A DNA stretch of 27,252 nucleotides, taken from contig JADRCO010000741.1 in the NCBI GenBank assembly GCA_021464525.1, forward strand, positions 1 to 27,252, given 5' to 3'. This document shows, one piece after another, positions 14,701 through 27,252 of this stretch. Under the pieces are notes generated by a model. The model was not told the DNA's origin. It did not search any database and saw nothing but the letters and a program-made list of their open reading frames with translations. Position 1 is the first letter of the stretch; the number at the start of each line of letters is the position of its first letter. Both the position numbers and the translations under genes were made by a program. This DNA is from Rhizophagus sp. LPA8_4_AMF (Eukaryota; Glomeromycota; Glomeromycetes; Glomerales; Glomeraceae).

Positions 14701-17700
14701 TAAGCTCAAGTCTAGTAAAAATATATTAATGATTAATTATAATTAAACGGGATCAACTTATAATATATAATTAACGATTAACTTACGACCAAGGAGCACT
14801 ATATACAATTTTGTAAACTACATCTAAAGTGTAAGGTGATACACAGGTTATTTTTTGATCCTCAGCGGGGTAATTGAATGTTATTTTGTCACCAAGCATC
14901 ATCTTATAAATGAGTTGTTCAAGTCTGAAAAATTTGTTATTCAAAATATAAGATGTTTGGCTTTGATCAGAAAGAATAATAATATAACAATCATAATATA
15001 ACAATTATAATATAATTTACCTGTGCTTATTGTGTATATTAATAAAATCACATAATTTATAACTAACATTTCCACCTTGTGCGAATTTTGCCTCTGGAAA
15101 TCCAAGTATACCAACATCCATTAATTTATCAGGAACTGAATGGACATATAAAGTATCAGCAACGGCATTTTGATTAAGTTGACTGATAATAGCAATCTTT
15201 ATTGTTTCTTGTATTGGCAAATCTTTAAAAAGATCATTCGTTGTGACATTATCTAAAATTCAAGCAACTAATTAAATATTATATAAACATATTATATAAA
15301 CGGAACCGTAATATACTTACTTTTATATACATTTTGAAAATAGGTTGGTAAACGACGTAGTAATTGATAGTGAGATAAAGCACTGATAAGTTGAGGATAT
15401 CTGGATTTTAAGTTATTTCTATCCCTTATTGCATGTCCTTGATGACCTATCTTTATAAAGCCAGAAAATAATGTTAAATAGAAGCAATGAAAGTTTAATA
15501 TTTTTGTCATTAAAACTTACCACACATTGCAAAGATAAATCCCTCAAATAAAAAGCGTCCACTGACATAATTTGTTGGTCATTATATAACTGAATAAGCA
15601 TACTGAACAACCTTTCATCACTAGCAAGATCCTTGGTAATAATTTCGGTTCCAATCCTTTCAATATCTAAATTTAATTATTAAAATTAAATTAAGTAAAT
15701 TGCAATCGAAAAGATATATAGAATTATTGGATAAAAATTTACGGAAAAGTTGTAGCAGTAACCAAACTAATGTATTATCCTTGGACAAAATATTTTGCCG
15801 ACTTATAAAATTTTCTCCGCTTTTAGGGTAAACCATATGATGAAATTCTTGCAAGACTTCCTCATACTTGATGTATCTAAATATCCGAAATCAACTAATT
15901 AGCAAATAATTCACAGCATTAATTAAGGTCTTCTTTTACACTTACTCTAAAGCAACTAATCCATATAATTGATCTCCAAGTTCAATAATAAGCTCCCAAA
16001 AATCCAAATTTTCAGGAATTAATGTATCTTTTATTTCTTCACTTAAAGAAGATTCTAAATCTTATAATTAAAAATCTTACAATTCAGTTATTTTATTTCA
16101 ATATAAATAGATAAATAATCATTATACAAACCTCGTCTAAGTTCACTAAAATTTGAATGACTTTGCACTAACTTAATAACATCATGAACTTTAGTAAAAA
16201 AAGCTGCACGCATAGGTTCTAATCCAACAGAAGTCAGCTTTACGTCCTTTATCATTGCCTCAACTTCTTCAATGGGAGCACGTTGAAAAAACATGTCTCG
16301 AAATTTTGAAAAATGACTTGTTGCTTGACCTTCTTTTGTAAACTGTTCCTATTTATATATACATAATTAATGAGCCGATATATATTAATCGAAGATAATT
16401 TTTCTATTTAATAACAACCTACATAATCATATTGAAATAGTTGATAACCTCCTAATTTTGGAAAGTCAATATGTTCATGAGAACGGCTAAATTATGTTAA
16501 AAATTCAATATCAGTAATATAATTACAATAATTATATTAATTATTATTATTAATTTTAAGTAAAAACCTGTAATGTGAAACCAAAGGCCATGCAGCATCT
16601 ATCAAATAAGATAAAATTAGATAACAAAGCAATCAATTCATTGATTAAATTAAAATGTCAAAATACCAGGAGGCATCATTAAGAAGGCAAGACGCCTTCG
16701 ACGTTGTGATAATTCATTGATAAAATTCTCCAACGTCCAATGAACTTTTATGAATTGTCCTCTTACGGGCGGTCCATATAGTTCTTGTATCTTCAATGAA
16801 AAATATCAAATTATGTATTATTATAAGAATAAAACAAATAATATTGCCAAATAAATATCTCACTTGTTCAATAATCTGATAATGTGATACACAACCCACT
16901 CCTCCACAATCTTTTCCATTTAGAAGTATATCAATAACTTCCTTTCCTTTTTTTACACAATCAAGTTCTGTTTTTGTAAGATTATCCTTAAGCGATTCAA
17001 TTTGCTTTAAAATGTTCTTTATGATTTCTGTAGCCAAATACGAAATCTCAATCATTGCATGTGGATATTGTCGAATAATTATAATCATAAAAGACAGGAT
17101 TCCATTCCATAACTCTTGACAAGAAATGTTAAGTTGCGCTGTAAGGTATTCGAAAATTGCTGGAATGGGAACTGAAAGGGCAGGTTGAAGAACAGATGAT
17201 GGGTTCGAAATATCACCACCAAGTCCCAATAATAATCCATATGTTGTAGGGGAGTCTGTTATTAAAGCTCCAAATAATGATAAAATGAGACAAATGCGTT
17301 GCCACGAAGGCCCAAGTAAACTAACAATATAATTTATAATCTCGCCCTGATTATTGTTATAAATCGTTGGTCATTATTTCTGGCATTATAATATTTCATC
17401 ATATTAATTATTATTCTTAAATACCGTATTCCCAACGGCCGAAGATGCCCTATAAAACTCTGTAACTAGTTTGGTAATCGTATCAGATTGTTCCAATTCC
17501 AGTCCTTCTTCAGGATTTATTGGGTATTTTTTCTCCTTCTTCAGTTTCTTCACTGGTGAATCAAAGATGCTATATATCGGATTATTAATTAATATTTAAT
17601 AATTTTGTATAAATGAACATATTTCTGAATAAATACCCATTAAATAAACCCTCTAACGGATCTGATTGACTTGATTCCTTGATTAAATAAATAAAAAAAG

Positions 17701-17884
17701 ACTTTCGCGTAAATTTTCATATTTTTTTACAGTACTAAACGTTATTTCTAAATACCCGCTCAGCATTTTTTTCACGAGCCTCAATAGTTTCCGTTAGCAG
17801 TAATTTAAAACTATCTACGGGATCCATTAAATTTAGTACATGAAAAAGTAGAAAGGAAATATCAGGTACAGTGCCGGACCCCAT
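11730..17884 (-). CDS. MED23: Mediator complex subunit 23
   Basis: Tail-associated subunit of Mediator, which links activators to RNA polymerase II. Exons: 17884-17756, 17677-17637, 17569-17425, 17346-16864, 16790-16667, 16598-16568, 16486-16423, 16348-16132, 16060-15946, 15876-15743, 15666-15521, 15450-15321, 15252-15021, 14924-14787, 14711-14435, 14368-14069, 13985-13805, 13723-13605, 13535-12956, 12884-12768, 12700-12363, 12279-11923, 11843-11730. All joins are GT-AG and in frame, giving about 1,503 residues, somewhat longer than the animal protein. The all-helical repeat protein has no catalytic motif. The call rests on segment-by-segment likeness to animal MED23: TLNYFPEPLYSFF, FLCSLWKIG, the LIWRYQ block with SGRVNYFISLGF, DPPLTSTNMPIYY, GQIYKFHQTPLSFVRDLLCYY, IPNPVVRALHIACVEV, and DIQLLYLCALVGPLIYRFE. 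The N-terminus is uncertain: about 75 residues found in animals are missing before ISFLLFHVLN, and the chosen ATG lies inside a repeat unit. The body of the gene is secure. Confidence 0.9.
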
Positions 17885-18167
17885 GTAATCACACCCTATG
17901 TAGTCACACCTCTTTATAAGCACTTATTTAATAATAAAACCTCCCACAAATTATAATTCTGGCCGCATATTATAATTTTTGGCCGAAATTATAAAATCAC
18001 ATAAATATATTTATAAATCGTAATTTCCTTATTAGGAATATTTGTAATTTTGCCCAGCACTATATTCGGCCAGAATTTCAATATTTCTATAATTTCGGCC
18101 AGAATTTAATTTCGGCTAAATTTAAAAATCTCTAGAATCCACTTCTATATAATCACATATAATCACC
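17881..18167. repeat. Hairpin-forming repeat element at the MED23/PRMT5 junction
   Basis: The inner arms are inverted copies. AATTCTGGCCG at 17955-17965 matches CGGCCAGAATT at 18067-18077 and 18096-18106. GGCCGAAATTATA at 17981-17993 matches its exact reverse complement at 18088-18100. Outside the arms lie related tandem units in direct orientation: ATGTAATCACACC and ATGTAGTCACACC at 17883-17910, and ATAATCACATATAATCACC at 18149-18167. The layout is like a MITE or a foldback repeat, with a GGCC-bearing stem in otherwise AT-rich DNA. No protein is encoded. I could not define a target-site duplication. Confidence 0.6.
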
Positions 18168-18315
18168 AAACCAAATACTGTATATGATGATGTGATCAGC
18201 ACGTGTTGATGATCGGCGTAGAAAAATTGATTACGCAGACAACTATGTCGTTCCATAAAAGGAAACAAAGCATTTGCAAAAATTCTTAACTATCTGTCTC
18301 TTTTTTTTCGAAGTT
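18168..18315. promoter_or_regulatory. PRMT5 upstream region with CACGTG box
   Basis: CACGTG lies at 18200-18205, about 110 bases before the PRMT5 start, inside the near-palindrome TGATCAGCACGTGTTGATGATC. A T-rich run (18300-18308) lies directly before the start codon context AAGTTATGG. The MED23 promoter is expected in or near the same interval. Confidence 0.4.
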
Positions 18316-21325
<3,010 letters not shown>

Positions 21326-21375
21326 TTGAATTTTCGTTATAATTCAATTAAAGTATCAATTATTAAGTATAAAAT

Positions 21376-21381
21376 AATAAA
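21376..21381 (+). terminator. Possible poly(A) signal of PRMT5
   Basis: AATAAA lies 51 bases after the PRMT5 stop codon. It is a plausible cleavage signal by position, but the hexamer recurs nearby (AAATAAATAAAATAAAG at about 21408-21424). Confidence 0.3.
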
Positions 21382-21970
21382 GGATAATTTAATATTAAAA
21401 AATTGTGAAATAAATAAAATAAAGAAATTAGGTTGAATTATTCAATATATTAAAAAAAAAAAAATCTAATTGGTAAATAAATTTATAGAAATTAGTAACC
21501 ATTTATACAAATATATTATTGGAATTTTTAAATTGGAAAGAATTAAAAATAAAATGCCACTTCTATATAAAGTAAATTTGATTTTTTAGCAGGTTTTTCT
21601 TTTATATATATATATTAAAAATTATTAGTATAATATTATTTATAGTAATAAAAAATATAAATTTACTTCAAATCACATAGCTAAAATAGCCATTTAATAA
21701 TATTTAATAAATTAATCTTAAGAATATATATATTATTTTTTATAAAGATGCTTAATAAAAAAAAAATTAGATAAATGGAAAAAATAATAAAGTTTTTTTT
21801 ATTTCATTTTTTATTTTACTTTATTAATCTTATTTTATTTACTAATTTCTTATTTTACTATAACTGATGATAATTTAGTAAAAATTATTATACAGTTATA
21901 TATGGATATTTCATTGATTAAAGTTTATAGCATCAGATAAACTATATACTGTATATTATTTATTATTTTT
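21382..21970. other. AT-rich DNA downstream of PRMT5
   Basis: No coding capacity or recognised RNA. Long A and T runs and TA-rich stretches dominate. Confidence 0.5.
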
Positions 21971-22090
21971 GTTAGTAGGAGGAGTTATCATTTAGATCCG
22001 GATATAATTATTGATATGAGAAAAATGCAAGGTGATCAAAAAACAATTTTTGATATTTTTTGGAACGAAATGGAGGAATTTTTTAATGAA
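21971..22090 (+). pseudogene. Short coding relic of a repeated protein family
   Basis: An open stretch reads SYHLDPDIIIDMRKMQGDQK then TIFDIFWNEMEEFFNE, ending at a GTATGT-like splice donor (22091). No start codon context upstream and no continuing exon downstream are visible. The wording resembles a segment of a multi-copy protein family that I associate with Rhizophagus genomes, probably transposon-derived, but I cannot name the family. It is likely an exon left from a fragmented copy. Confidence 0.4.
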
Positions 22091-22258
22091 GTATGTATTT
22101 TTTTTTTTTTTTACCTCTGTAACTTTTATACTATATATTTGTAATAAATATTACAATATTATAATATTAAAAAAATGGTATGATAATAATGAATATGATA
22201 TGACCCTTGTTGTATATATGGTATAGGTTTTTTTATCTATACTGTATTGTTATTGATT

Positions 22259-22464
22259 CTATACAGTATAGTTTTAGGGTTAGGGTTAGGCAAAAAAAGA
22301 GTTAGAATTAGGATTAGAATTAGGGTTAGAATAAGGATTAGGGTTAGTATTAGGGTTAGTATTAGGGTTTGGATTAGGGTTAGGATTAGTTAGGATTAGG
22401 TTTAGGAATTTGGATTAGGATTTGGGTTAAAAATTATTAGAATTTAAAGTAACTATACAGTATA
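22259..22464. repeat. Degenerate TTAGGG (telomere-like) tract between two 12-base repeats
   Basis: From about 22273 to 22436 the sequence is made of TTAGGG and near variants (TTAGGA, TTAGAA, TTAGTA, TTTAGG, TTTGGA). I count seven exact TTAGGG hexamers. TTAGGG is the usual telomere repeat of filamentous fungi. The tract is interrupted by an A run (22291-22297). Direct copies of CTATACAGTATA flank it at 22259-22270 and 22453-22464. Because transposon-like DNA follows on the right for 4.8 kb, it is interstitial within this window, not a chromosome end. Confidence 0.75.
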
Positions 22465-24023
22465 AATAAAAATTATACTATATAAAAATAAAAAAATTAT
22501 ACTATACATATAACAAAGATTATATTATACTTATTATCTATATACTCTTAAAAAAATGATTTTATTGATTTATATTAAAAATAATACAGTTTACTTGCTT
22601 TATAATAAAGTAAGTAGTTTGGCCAATCAGACCTTCATTATAAAAAATTCATTAATATGATGTGAAAATCTAGTATAACTTAGTATATTGCAGTAAATTG
22701 TTTAATACTAATAATGCATATCACACAAAATATCTTCATTATATTAAATAAAATTTGATATGAACAAAATTCATTATAATAAAAATCATTTTATATATAT
22801 TTTATATATACTGATTATAGATTTACTTTGTTAAATAATATACAGCATTTTACTAGTAACCTTTGATATAACAAGTTTTTTTATATGAAAAAATTGGTAC
22901 AATACTGAAGGTTCACTATATTAAGAAATTCATTAATCAAAATTCATTGTAAAGCAAGTGGATTATATTATAATTATTAAAAATACATATTAAAATAAAA
23001 TTTGTTAAATTAAATTTATATAGACTATTAATAAACTTTTTTATTATAATTAAGCTATACTATAATATTTTATTATATAATTATATAAATAAATCAATTT
23101 TATTAAAATTAATTAAAAAGGTATTATTAATTAATAAGAAATTAATATTAGTGCTAGTAGTAATAATTTGACTTGAAATTATGTAATTTTATTTACTAAT
23201 TAAATTTTTCTTCAGTTAGGATTGTAACATATATTAGGAAATATTTCAGGAGGTGGGAAGCTAAACAATATTTTACATGATATAAAATCAAGCATTTTTA
23301 TTAGTTAAAATTAATATTATATATATAATAAAATATTATCAGTTAAAAAAATTTTACCTTATTAAACTAATATTAAGTAATATATATAATTACCCTTAAA
23401 TAAATTAATTTTAATTAAAAAGTATAAATAATTTATTAAAAAAATTAATATCATTTTACTATAATTAATAAAATAAAATATAATTAATAAATTTTTTTTT
23501 TATAATTTTATAATTAAATAAAATAACAAATATATTTAAATATAATATTATTAATAATAAAAATTTATTTTTTATAATTATATTATTTTTATAACCAATA
23601 TAATATTATATTTATATAATAAATTTAAAAAAATAAGAAATCTCTTAGGTAAAGTAATAAATTTTCTATTAATTTTGTAAAAGTTTTCTAAATATATTAA
23701 TTGCCAATCTACCACTCAACGGTATAAAATGATTAGCAATCCATAATTAATTTCAACAGAAATTTATAAATTAAATACTATTGCTCCAGAATGGTGTTGA
23801 TACTAGTTTCAAAATATATCACAGCAATATAAACGCTCTAAAATTTACTAGAAAAAGGTGTTAAACTACTTGGATATGTTTTGAAAAATCAAAATATGCC
23901 AAAAAAAATAAAAAAAAACAATAAAAAATTTTTCTTTTTTGAGTTATTTTGTTGTTCTAAGAGAAAAAATATCATATATTTTTTAAAAGTGTAAAAAAAC
24001 CTTGTAAAAATTGTAAAATTCAC
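22465..24023. other. Extremely AT-rich DNA without genes
   Basis: About 1.5 kb with almost no G or C in places (for example 22980-23140 and 23400-23640) and dense stop codons in all frames. No repeat array or RNA gene could be defined. Confidence 0.55.
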
Positions 24024-26641
24024 AAATGGGGATACCCACAGCAAAAGCTGAAGTTCAAACCAATTACGTGATTTTGAGATTTTGCAATAATCATATGCCT
24101 ATAGGTCTAACCATTCAGAAAATATATTTTTTTATTTATAATATATTATTAAAATAGGCGTAATTTTAATATTTTTCATCATTTTTTAAAAAAACTTCGT
24201 AAAATTTCAATTTTTTTTAAATTATAGTTTAGATTAAATAACATGGAATATGGCATCCATTTTGATAATAATAATGCTAATAATGATATTTTGAACGCTT
24301 TAGAAGAATTAAATAATACTTTTTTTATTGAAAATTTAAGTTTTGATGATAAGAAAGATAAAAAAATGCATTGGATAGTTTAGAATATGAAGTTGTTGAT
24401 GATATTAATGATCTTAAAGAAAATTTTAACAAAATGCACTTAGGTAATTTTGAATTTGTAAAAAATTCTGATAGTTATATCAATGACAAAGTTTATGATA
24501 AATTAAAATTAGAAGTAGAAAAATTTTTTAAAAGTGAAAAATGTACATATAGTTCTAATTGTTTTGAAAAAATCAGCTATGAACAATTTCTTGCATGTCG
24601 AATAGATTTTAAAAGTTTAAATAAAAATATGAAAGATATGGTTATTAAGGAACAACTTTTAGCCTTTCAACAAGATGAAAATACAAAAAAAGTGATCGCT
24701 AATAATAGAAAAGTACTACATTTTAAATATCATTTTAATAATAGTATTCCAGTTTGTCATACTATATATCAGAATCTTATAGGTATTAGACATACATATT
24801 TAAATAATGTGATAAAATGCTTTCAAGAATGTGGACTTGAGAAACGCATACACAGTAATACAGGAAAAACCTTCAAAAATATGAACCATGTTGAAATAAA
24901 TTATAATATAGCATGCAAAATTTATAATTTTTTAAAAAATTATGCAGATATATATGAGTTGCCTTCTTCTAGGCGGAATTTCAGTAAAATATCTATGCCA
25001 GTTATTTTTCTTCCAACAAGTTTTAGTTATACATCAGTATATTGTGAATATATTCAAGCTTGTAAAGATGAATATGGAGAAAAAACACACATTTTATCTG
25101 AATCAACCTTTCATAATATTTGGAGAGTTTTAATACTATCACTCCAGTTCATGTCACCAAAATTTGACCTATATGAGACATGTAAAACTATGAAATCAGA
25201 TATTCAATATGCCATAGAACATAAAAAAAAATTAGCAATCACAGAAAACTATTTAGCTCACCTAAATCATGCAAAATAAGAACGCGAATACTATAATGCA
25301 AATATTAAGCAGTCGGTTGAAGATAGTAAACGCAATCTTAATAAAGGTGGATTTGAAGTATTATTTAAATCATTTGAAGGTAGTACTCACATTACATTTA
25401 ATTGGACCCAAAATATACAGATTCCTTACTCACCACAACAAATAGGAGCTTTATTTTTCAGAAGTCCTTGAAAAGTACATTTATTTAAAGTTTGCAATAC
25501 CAGAAACTTTCCACATGCAAAATAGACTAATTATATGATTGATGAAGCTGAAATACCTGATGATAGTAAACTAGGAAAGGATGTAAATTGCATAATAAAT
25601 TTGGTTTGGCATGCAATTCAGAAATATAACTGGAAAGAAAAAAAATTAGTTATTACATATAATTACTGTATAGGTCAAAATAAGAATAATTACTTTTTAT
25701 TTTTTTATTCATAGCTGATTGATCATAGTTTATATGAAGAAATTGAGTTGAATTTTATGATACCTGGACATATCAAATTCATATGTAATAGTTGTTTCAG
25801 TTTAATTAAGATTCTTTATCAGAAAAGTAAAGTAAATACCGTAGACGATGTAACTTCTGTTATTAATCGTTCTACTACAGTGCTATTTAAATAGAGAAGG
25901 CTTTCAATATTATAACTTTAAAGATTTTTTTCAATTTTTTAAGAAATAATCTAATGTTCTAAAATATCATTACTTTTATTTTACCTTACAACGTCTGAAA
26001 GTTGTTTTTTATAAAGATAGAATTGAAGATAATTATAAAGAATCCATAGTTCATACTTGTTCTTATGCTACTAATATTTTACCATCTATAATTAGTCCTA
26101 GGCTTCTTTCCTTAAAAAGACAAGAGGAATTATATAAAGAAATTGTCCCTTTTGTTAATTTACCCTTTCACAACATCACTTGTCCTAAACCAAATGAGTT
26201 AAACTAAAAATTGTTAAATAAATTTAAAATTTTATAATATAACCAAATAAAATAGGCTTTTTTTTACTCATTTATAGTTCCTAATAGTCTTATTACACTT
26301 TTTTTTTATTATTTTTATTACCTTTTCTATACGTTAAATATCAAAATCTTAAAAAAATAGTAATTTATTTGTTTATACTAATTTTATGAAATATACACTA
26401 AACTTATTAAGAATATATGATATATAAAATTTTGTAGTTTAAAAATAAAAACATATTGAAAAAAAAGCTAATGGGTTCAACTAAAGTCTTGTAAAATTTC
26501 AATATAGGTTATAAAGACTAAATTCAAAAAAATTAATTTTTATCGCAATAATCGTTAAAATCAATTGTATAACTTTAACCTTGATTTTCTTAAAATCCTA
26601 AAATATGTGAACTCTGACTTTTGCTATGGACATCTCCAAAT
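24024..26641 (+). mobile_element. Decayed DNA transposon with inverted ends
   Basis: The ends are imperfect inverted repeats. Positions 24024-24056 and the reverse complement of 26609-26641 match at 23 of 33 bases, sharing the cores CAAAAG context AGCAAAAG and AGTTC. Eight of the ten mismatches are transitions. Between them lies one broken protein-coding frame on the plus strand (about 24244-26207). No clear target-site duplication is seen next to the ends, so the exact borders may lie a few bases outside. Size is about 2.6 kb. I infer an old class II element; superfamily not assigned. Confidence 0.55.
24244..26207 (+). pseudogene. Broken transposon-associated protein (DUF7869-like, uncertain)
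   Basis: Starts at ATG 24244. A one-base frame change near 24366-24371 leads into a long open part to the stop at 25277-25279. The same frame then continues through stops at 25469, 25523, 25712 and 25892. A further frame change near 25893 leads to a tail ending at 26207 that itself has a stop near 25948. Motifs in order: SESTFHNIWRVL then LQFMSPKFDLYETCKTM (about 25097-25190), HKKKLAITENYLAHLNHAK, PYSPQQIGALFF, TNYMIDEAE, YNYCIGQNKNNYF, NFMIPGHIKF, and a C-terminal IISPRLLSLKRQEELYKEI then NITCPKP. This order matches a multi-copy, probably transposase-related family in fungi and invertebrates that I believe is covered by DUF7869. The usual acidic residue before NCxGQNKNN appears changed to Asn. 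Not functional as it stands. Confidence 0.6.
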
Positions 26642-27252
26642 AATAACTGTAAAGTTAACTAAAATATAAGCTAAAATGACAAGTTCCTCCAAAGTAAACT
26701 TATATTAGCAGATTTAATTCATCGCAATTATAAACATTTTTACTTAGTAAAATACTTTTTATGTAATATTAAATTGATTAACATATACAGGATTTCATAT
26801 CAGGTGAATTTGCAGATCAATTAAAAAATTTTTTTGATTTTACTTCATGTTAAAACAAAAAGCTTTATATAAAAAACCCGTTTTTAATCCATCAGTCAGT
26901 GTATAAAATCTGAAAAAAATTTTATGTGCACATCTTATAAAAAATGTGCACAACCTATGATAAAAAATATAAAATATAAATTTTTTTTATGCACATTAGT
27001 ACACATTAAATTTAAAAAATTGTGCATATTAAAAAAAATGTGTACATGTGTATATTGTGTACAAAGATTTTATATACTGACCCATCTAACAAAGTTAACA
27101 ACCTATCTAACTTATGGTAGGTCAATTTATAAGTTATATAAATAATTATAGTAAATAGTTTTTTTTATTTTTTAGCTATTTTTTCTATTTCAATTTTTTT
27201 CTTTTCAGTCATTTTTTTCTTAAAAAAATTTTGTTCTAACTTCTTTTTTTTC
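26642..27252. other. AT-rich right end with a cluster of GTGCAC/GTGTAC motifs
   Basis: No gene recognised. Between 26924 and 27063 short motifs recur on both strands: ATGTGCACA, TGTGCACA, ATGCACAT, TTGTGCAT, TGTGTACATGTGTA and TTGTGTACA. They are spaced by A and T runs and could form local stems. The last 90 bases are T-rich. Confidence 0.4.

Noticed and set aside
18274-18315. Upstream in-frame ATG of PRMT5 at 18274
   Set aside because: It would add a hydrophobic, partly T-run-encoded 14-residue extension to a cytosolic/nuclear enzyme; 18316 is the simpler start, though transcripts could change this.
22091-22226. Open frame continuing after the 21971-22090 relic
   Set aside because: It runs into a poly-T and TA-rich stretch and has intron-like composition; the coding signal stops at the GTATG donor.
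24198-26500. Direct match GTAAAATTTCAAT near 24200 and near 26491
   Set aside because: A 13-base AT-rich match in this composition can be chance, and its positions inside the inverted ends do not fit a target-site duplication.
26924-27145. Cysteine- and lysine-rich open frame of 73 codons at the right edge
   Set aside because: The cysteines come from repeated TGTGCAC/TGTGTAC DNA motifs, so the frame is a by-product of the nucleotide repeats, not a small secreted protein.

Overview
The window looks like nuclear DNA of a fungus, most probably an arbuscular mycorrhizal fungus (Glomeromycotina, Rhizophagus-like). It is very AT-rich. Genes are cut by many short GT-AG introns, intergenic DNA carries decayed transposon coding remnants of types I associate with Rhizophagus genomes, and there is a degenerate TTAGGG tract. 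The genus is an inference from style and remembered families, not from a search.

From left to right: 1-1260 holds no recognisable gene, then a decayed DDE-type transposase-like relic (about 1261-2152). Next are the mRNA 5'-triphosphatase CET1 (+, 2289-3647, 8 exons), a T-rich convergent spacer, and mitochondrial ribosomal protein mL43 (-, 5503-4921, 3 short exons). Methylmalonyl-CoA epimerase (+, 5753-6551, 3 exons) is divergent from mL43. Then come the Golgi Ca/Mn P-type ATPase PMR1 (-, 10539-6883, 14 exons), a 1.2 kb spacer, and Mediator subunit MED23 (-, about 17884-11730, 23 exons). A hairpin-forming repeat (about 17881-18167) sits at the MED23 5' end. The arginine methyltransferase PRMT5 (+, 18316-21325, 14 exons) follows, divergent from MED23. 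The last 6 kb is accessory: a small coding relic, a degenerate telomere-like tract, over 1.5 kb of extremely AT-rich DNA, and a 2.6 kb decayed DNA transposon with inverted ends around a broken ORF.

The six real genes are housekeeping genes. CET1, MED23 and PRMT5 act in nuclear gene expression, mL43 and the epimerase in mitochondria, and PMR1 in Golgi ion homeostasis. They do not form a pathway cluster. For the spliced genes, exon joins were worked out by reading frame and GT/AG sites. All six models are open end to end; only the MED23 N-terminus is uncertain. I see no CRISPR array, rRNA or tRNA. I found no convincing new molecular system; the most original objects are the inverted-repeat transposon relic, the hairpin element at the MED23/PRMT5 divergent promoter, and the shared CACGTG boxes.
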